Shown here piece by piece: positions 58,591 through 64,000 of a stretch of 64,000 nucleotides of DNA. Each line of letters opens with the position of its first letter. The first letter of the stretch is position 1. This DNA comes from Odoribacter sp. Lineage in GTDB: Bacteria; Bacteroidota; Bacteroidia; Bacteroidales; Prolixibacteraceae. The notes beneath the pieces were generated by a model, which saw only the letters and a program-made list of their open reading frames with translations, did no database searches and was not told where the DNA came from. The stretch spans positions 124,001-188,000 of the forward strand of contig PNOH01000001.1 of assembly GCA_013824715.1 (NCBI GenBank). The letters are read 5' to 3'. Position numbers and translations under genes: made by a program.

Positions 58591-58625
58591 ATAAAAACCC
58601 TGAAGCGTTTTAATCTTCAGGGTTT
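58591..58625 (-). terminator. Terminator of the atpDC operon
   Basis: On the minus strand AAACCCTGAAG and CTTCAGGGTTT form a perfect 11-bp stem with a 9-base loop, running into TTTTTATTTT. It lies 29 bp after the atpC stop. Confidence 0.85.
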
Positions 58626-58654
58626 AAATATAATCAGTTTATCGCTCTTTTCGG

Positions 58655-58894
58655 TTAAACCGACTCTGCAAGTATGATAATTTTGTTGTCAACGTTCTCA
58701 ACAACACCTCCGTCAACTTCGAAAAAAAGTTCTGCCCCTGAATCTTCAACCACTTTAATTTTGCCTTTATTCAGTGTCGAAATAATTGGGGCATGGTTAT
58801 TCAGTATTTCGAATGTTCCTTTAGAACCGGGCAATTGAACTAATTTCACCTTGCCTGAATAAACCTTTTTGTCGGGAGTGATAATTTCGAGTAA
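58655..58894 (-). CDS. atpC: ATP synthase epsilon subunit (short form)
   Basis: 79 residues from the ATG at 58894 (MLLEIITPDKKVYSGKVKLV). The product has only the N-terminal beta-sandwich (LPGSKGTFEILNNHAPIIST, then FEVDGGVVENVDNKIIILAE). It lacks the C-terminal helical hairpin that inhibits ATP hydrolysis in E. coli. Such short epsilon subunits are normal in Bacteroidetes. It is part of the F1 central stalk, 60 bp downstream of atpD. Confidence 0.92.
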   Translation of the reverse strand, partial: LLEIITPDKKVYSGKVKLVQLPGSKGTFEILNNHAPIISTLNKGKIKVVEDSGAELFFEVDGGVVENVDNKIIILAESV

Positions 58895-58954
58895 CATGGA
58901 CCAATAAATATAAAGTTTCAAATTAAGAGTCAGCAAGGATTTTGTGCAGCCTCA

Positions 58955-60544
<1,590 letters not shown>

Positions 60545-61528
60545 TTAATGATCTCTGCTCATGATCATTTTGGCAAATTGAAGCAATTCTGACTTTTTTT
60601 CTTTTTCTACCTCTATCTTTTCCCAAACATTTAAGGCCGCCTGATAAAATTCATCTACACAATTTTCTGTGATATTTTTGATTTCTAATTCATAATAAAT
60701 ATCGGTAATGGCCTTTATTTTAATTTCAGTTTCAAATTCTTTTCTTAATATCCAATCCTGAATGATGGCCTTGGTCCGACTGTTGGATAATTCAAGCGCT
60801 TTTAAGAGAAGAAAAGTTTTTTTGTTTGCCACAATATCTCCGCCGATTTTTTTTCCAAATTTATCCTGAGTGGCAAAAACATCGAGTAAATCGTCCTGAA
60901 GCTGAAACGCTATTCCCAGATTAAGGCCAAAATCATACAACTGGCTGGCAATTTTTTCAGGGGCGCTGGCAGCCAAAGCTCCTAACTTCAGGCTACACGC
61001 TAATAAAACCGCAGTTTTCAGCCGAATCATATTCAGGTATTCCGGTATCGAAACATCCATTCTGCCTTCAAAATCCATATCATATTGCTGTCCTTCGCAC
61101 ACCTCGAGTGCAGTCGTGGAGAAAAGCCGGATCATTGGTACCTGTTCGGAAGATCTGCATTTAAGCAAATAATTGTATGCCATTATTGACATGGCATCAC
61201 CCGACAATATGGCTATATTTTCGTTGTATTTTTTGTAAACAGTTAAGGAGTTCCTCCTCATTTCTGCCTGATCCATAATATCATCGTGCAATAAAGTGAA
61301 ATTATGAAAAACTTCGATGGCTAATGCTGCAGGGAATGCCTTCTCAACCGAGTCGTCAAACAGGTTATAAGCAAGTAGCACCATAACCGGACGTAGTCTT
61401 TTACCGCCCATGGATAAAGCATAACCTACCGGCCCATACAGATTTTTTGGTTCAATTTGGTTTAACCGTCTGATCTCTTCATCTATTTCGGCTGAAATAA
61501 GTGATTGTAAGTATTTTATTGAATACAT
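60545..61528 (-). CDS. Short-chain polyprenyl diphosphate synthase (GGPP/FPP type)
   Basis: A 327-residue trans-prenyltransferase. The first aspartate-rich motif is TLLHDDIMDQAEMRR and the second is FQLQDDLLDVF; GGKRLRP binds diphosphate. The residue five places before the first motif is Phe (H-N-F-T-L-L-H-D-D), a bulky residue that blocks chain growth, and the motif is D-D-x-x-D without the two-residue insert of bacterial FPP synthases. That combination points to geranylgeranyl (or farnesyl) diphosphate. It would supply precursors for the long-chain enzyme at 35211. It lies 5 bp downstream of the LytTR regulator gene. Confidence 0.88.
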   Translation of the reverse strand: MYSIKYLQSLISAEIDEEIRRLNQIEPKNLYGPVGYALSMGGKRLRPVMVLLAYNLFDDSVEKAFPAALAIEVFHNFTLLHDDIMDQAEMRRNSLTVYKKYNENIAILSGDAMSIMAYNYLLKCRSSEQVPMIRLFSTTALEVCEGQQYDMDFEGRMDVSIPEYLNMIRLKTAVLLACSLKLGALAASAPEKIASQLYDFGLNLGIAFQLQDDLLDVFATQDKFGKKIGGDIVANKKTFLLLKALELSNSRTKAIIQDWILRKEFETEIKIKAITDIYYELEIKNITENCVDEFYQAALNVWEKIEVEKEKKSELLQFAKMIMSRDH

Positions 61529-61533
61529 AGTAG

Positions 61534-62286
61534 TTATAACCGGTTATACAAAAGTCGGTTCAGAAAGTCATCTTTAAATTTGGGTGAAACAGGTAATTGA
61601 GTTTTATCGGCCATTTCAATCATTCCACCATCCGTTTTCAGGTACCGGTTCACATTCTTTAAACTGATCAGGTGAGAACGGTGTATCCTGAAAAAGCCGT
61701 GAGGAGCAAGCAGATTATCAAAATCGAGTAAGGTTAGGCTAACCAGTACAGAGTTTCCATTGATAAAAAATATGCGTGAATAATTACGTTCACCTTCACA
61801 TCTTACAATGTCTTTGACCCTTACTATTGTAAAACCATTTATTTCGGGTAGAGCTATCGTCGGGTCATCCTCGCTATTGCGGGTCAAATTTTGTTTTAGC
61901 GCTTCGACCCTATGTTTTTCGTTAAGAACTGGAATTTCGCTAATGCGGTTCATTGTTGACCTGACATTCTCAATAAGTACCGGTTTAGTGATGTAATCAA
62001 ATGCCGAATACTTAAATGCCTTTATGGCATAATCGCTGTAAGATGTTGTAAATATAACCCTGAAGTTGACCTTCGTCAACTTTTCCAAAAGGCTAAATCC
62101 TGTTCCATCAGGCAATTCAATATCTAGAAACACCAAATCAGGTTCAAATTGATTAATCAAAGATAAACCTGAAGCAACTGAGTTTGCTTCGCCAAGGATT
62201 TCAATTTCTTTGAAATTCAGTTCCAGGATACGTTTCAACCCTCTCCTTGCCAGTTGATCGTCATCAATAATTACTGCATGATACAT
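61534..62286 (-). CDS. LytTR-family response regulator
   Basis: A 250-residue two-domain protein. The receiver domain (1-120) has the acidic pocket IIDDD, phosphoacceptor Asp55 in LVFLDIELPDG, TTSYSDYAIKAF (Thr/Ser switch) and YITKP (Lys). The LytTR DNA-binding domain (about 145-245) has DIVRCEGERNYSRIFF and FFRIHRSHLISLKNVNRYL. The usual partner, a LytS-type histidine kinase, is not adjacent. It is the first gene of a pair with the short-chain prenyl synthase. Binding targets unknown. Confidence 0.93.
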   Translation of the reverse strand: MYHAVIIDDDQLARRGLKRILELNFKEIEILGEANSVASGLSLINQFEPDLVFLDIELPDGTGFSLLEKLTKVNFRVIFTTSYSDYAIKAFKYSAFDYITKPVLIENVRSTMNRISEIPVLNEKHRVEALKQNLTRNSEDDPTIALPEINGFTIVRVKDIVRCEGERNYSRIFFINGNSVLVSLTLLDFDNLLAPHGFFRIHRSHLISLKNVNRYLKTDGGMIEMADKTQLPVSPKFKDDFLNRLLYNRL

Positions 62287-62424
62287 TTAAACTTGTTCTT
62301 GTATTTTTTTTAAAATTAATACAAATGATCGAACTAAAACATAAAGAAAGTTAAAAAACATTCTGAAGGGTATTATTGATGATATTTCTTTTTCACAAAA
62401 CGGACATGGATTTGTTTATATGAA

Positions 62425-62432
62425 TAATTTTG
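62425..62432 (+). promoter_or_regulatory. -7 element of tsaB
   Basis: TAATTTTG matches TAnnTTTG exactly, 18 bp before the ATG at 62451. This also argues against an in-frame TTG start at 62430, which overlaps the element. Confidence 0.45.
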
Positions 62433-62450
62433 TCGTCAAATTTAACAGTA

Positions 62451-63161
62451 ATGGGTGCAATTCTGATTTTTGAAACTTCTACCGAAATTTGTAGTGTAGC
62501 CCTGATGGTAAACGGGCAGGTAATTGATCTGATTGAATCGGGTGAGGGGCAAAACCATGCCCGGCTAACAACTGTTTTCGCTGAACAGCTACTTAAAAAA
62601 AATGACATCAAGCCAGGAGAACTTAGCGCTGTTGCAGTCAGCAAAGGCCCCGGCTCATACACTGGCCTAAGAATTGGAGTTTCAACAGCAAAAGGAATTT
62701 GTTATGCAGGGAACATTCCACTTATCGCGATAGGGACGCTCGAAGCAATGGCCAAACACGTTTCTTTGAACCGGCTTCAATTGGGAATTCCGGAAATGAA
62801 GCCAACGCTTTTTTGCCCTATGATTGATGCCCGGCGAATGGAGGTATTCTCTATGCTTTTGGATAAAGAAGGGCGGATAATCAGGCCAATAACAGCTCAG
62901 GTTATAGACGAATCATTTCTTGCTGATGAGTTGAGCAATACGCAGGTTGCTTTCTTCGGAAACGGTTCGGCAAAATGCAGGAAGGTATTGGAATCGCCCA
63001 ATGCGGTTTTCATTAATCAAATTTCAGCCTCTGCACAATATATGTCCGAATTGGTGTGGCAGGCCTATACCAAAAAGCAGTTTGAAGACGTTGCTTATTT
63101 TGAACCCTTTTACCTGAAAGATTTTATAGCAACAGTATCAAAAAAAAATATGCCGGGATGA
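62451..63161 (+). CDS. tsaB: tRNA threonylcarbamoyladenosine biosynthesis protein TsaB
   Basis: 236 residues from the ATG at 62451 (MGAILIFETSTEICSVALMV). ASKHA-fold signatures of TsaB are ILIFETSTEICSVAL (phosphate 1), HARLTTVFAEQLL and SKGPGSYTGLRIGVSTAKGI. The metal-site histidines of TsaD are lacking, as expected. It pairs with TsaD and TsaE to make the t6A modification of tRNAs. The next gene begins within its stop codon (ATGA overlap at 63158-63161), so they are translationally coupled. Confidence 0.94.
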   Translation: MGAILIFETSTEICSVALMVNGQVIDLIESGEGQNHARLTTVFAEQLLKKNDIKPGELSAVAVSKGPGSYTGLRIGVSTAKGICYAGNIPLIAIGTLEAMAKHVSLNRLQLGIPEMKPTLFCPMIDARRMEVFSMLLDKEGRIIRPITAQVIDESFLADELSNTQVAFFGNGSAKCRKVLESPNAVFINQISASAQYMSELVWQAYTKKQFEDVAYFEPFYLKDFIATVSKKNMPG

Positions 63162-63898
63162 GATTTAAATGGATTATTTGGTTGTTTTTTGTTTTCCACT
63201 TAAATATTCAGGCGCAACCGCTTGAGGAAATGGAATACACTCTCCGCTTTGGATTTATCAAAGGAGGAAAAGCTACCCTGGTAGCTCAAAATGAAAAAAT
63301 AAACCGCATACAAACCATTCACTACCACATGAGAGGCCGGACTACCGGAATTGTGGATAAGATTTACCAGGTAAACGATATTTATGAAAGTTGGGTTGAT
63401 CCGGAAACATACCTGCCTATTAAGTCGATACGTGCCGTCAGGGAACAAAATTACAGGTTCTACGACGAAATTATTTACGATCATTTAAATGATTCACTGT
63501 TTAGCAAAAAATCAGGACACCTCAAGGTTCCTGATCAGGTAAACGACCTGATCAGTGTTTTCTTTTACATACGTCAGAATCACTATTTCGAGTCATTACT
63601 GAACGGAGTGGTAGTTCAGATACCTGTTTATCATGGTGATGAATTGTTTATTATGGAACTGAAATACCTTGGAATTGAGACCATTGAAACTAAGATCGGA
63701 CTTAAAGAATGCTACGTGGTTTCGCCTAAAGTACCAAAGGGAAAGCTGCTGAAAGGATCGGATGACCTGAAGATTTATATTACCAAAGATTCTAACAGAC
63801 TTCCGATTTACGCCGAATTTGAATTATTGCTTGGTTCACTTAAATGCGAATTGAACTCCTATAAAATTAATGGCATCAACCAAATGATCTATCAATAA
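63158..63898 (+). CDS. DUF3108-family secreted protein
   Basis: A 246-residue protein with a signal peptide (MRFKWIIWLFFVFHLNIQAQ). It continues as an all-beta barrel-like sequence: MEYTLRFGFIKGGKATLVAQ, YHMRGRTTGIVDKIYQVNDI, LPIKSIRAVREQNYRFYDEI, then VVQIPVYHGDELFIMELKYL and DDLKIYITKDSNRLPIYAEF. This is the DUF3108 pattern. The family lies in the periplasm with unknown function. Overlap with tsaB shows a shared transcript. Confidence 0.85.
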   Translation: MRFKWIIWLFFVFHLNIQAQPLEEMEYTLRFGFIKGGKATLVAQNEKINRIQTIHYHMRGRTTGIVDKIYQVNDIYESWVDPETYLPIKSIRAVREQNYRFYDEIIYDHLNDSLFSKKSGHLKVPDQVNDLISVFFYIRQNHYFESLLNGVVVQIPVYHGDELFIMELKYLGIETIETKIGLKECYVVSPKVPKGKLLKGSDDLKIYITKDSNRLPIYAEFELLLGSLKCELNSYKINGINQMIYQ

Positions 63899-63939
63899 TA
63901 AGTTGATAGTGAAACGTTTGAAAAATAACCGCGAAATAT

Positions 63940-63968
63940 TTTGATTCAGCAATATTTCCTTATTTTTG
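63940..63968 (+). promoter_or_regulatory. Promoter of a gene beyond the window end
   Basis: TTTG (63940-63943) and TATTTTTG (63961-63968) match the -33 and -7 elements with 17 bp between them. The last 100 bases hold no other feature, so the gene must start after 64000. Confidence 0.5.
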
Positions 63969-64000
63969 CACCCGATTTGAAAATATTCTAAACACTTTAT

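Overview
The window is a chromosomal segment from a member of the Bacteroidetes, most likely order Bacteroidales (a free-living Marinilabiliales/Prolixibacteraceae-type lineage is a guess). The evidence is two SusC/SusD pairs, FecI/FecR regulation, a T9SS-type C-terminal sorting domain, Bacteroidetes -7 elements (TAnnTTTG), atpDC split from the rest of the ATP synthase operon, and many lipoproteins. No rRNA, tRNA, IS element, CRISPR array or phage module was seen.

Layout. 1-1230: the end of a heme-motif PD40 propeller protein and a frameshifted Rid-family remnant. 1351-8427: a FecI sigma / FecR anti-sigma / STN-SusC / SusD unit of unknown substrate, ending at a terminator and followed by a PQQ-propeller lipoprotein (8497-9894). 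9895-10700: a repeat-rich stretch with an orphan antitoxin and a gutted toxin gene, then a lipoprotein amidohydrolase and an ORF6N protein. 13067-34670: a complete starch/maltose utilization locus. Its minus arm encodes SusC, SusD, SusE-like, SusF-like, a T9SS-secreted GH13 amylase and an unknown secreted protein. A divergent LacI regulator sits at the head. The plus arm encodes a sugar MFS/GPH transporter, beta-phosphoglucomutase, GH65 maltose phosphorylase and two more GH13 enzymes.

The locus makes a coherent pathway. Starch is bound and cut at the surface, oligosaccharides enter by SusCD and are trimmed in the periplasm, and maltose is imported. It is then phosphorolysed to glucose and beta-glucose-1-phosphate, and the latter becomes glucose-6-phosphate. 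Matching LacI-type palindromes (GCAAACGTTTGC and a one-base variant) lie in front of both arms.

34685-64000 is mostly housekeeping: ArsR regulator, long-chain prenyl synthase, an LCIB/theta-type carbonic anhydrase-like gene directly behind PEP carboxylase, deoC, a large Oar-like TonB receptor, nadA, ilvE, DUF2797, DUF2461, ispD, an aldo/keto reductase, a TetR-TolC-MFP-RND efflux operon, a GT9 glycosyltransferase, atpDC, a short-chain prenyl synthase with a LytTR regulator, tsaB and a DUF3108 protein.

The most unusual observations are three gene remnants (Rid family, ParE-type toxin, thiol peroxidase tpx) that keep both their first and last codons but have lost the middle; the PEPC / LCIB-type carbonic anhydrase pairing; the shared operators of the starch locus; and the different palindromic repeats lodged in successive gaps of the maltose operon.
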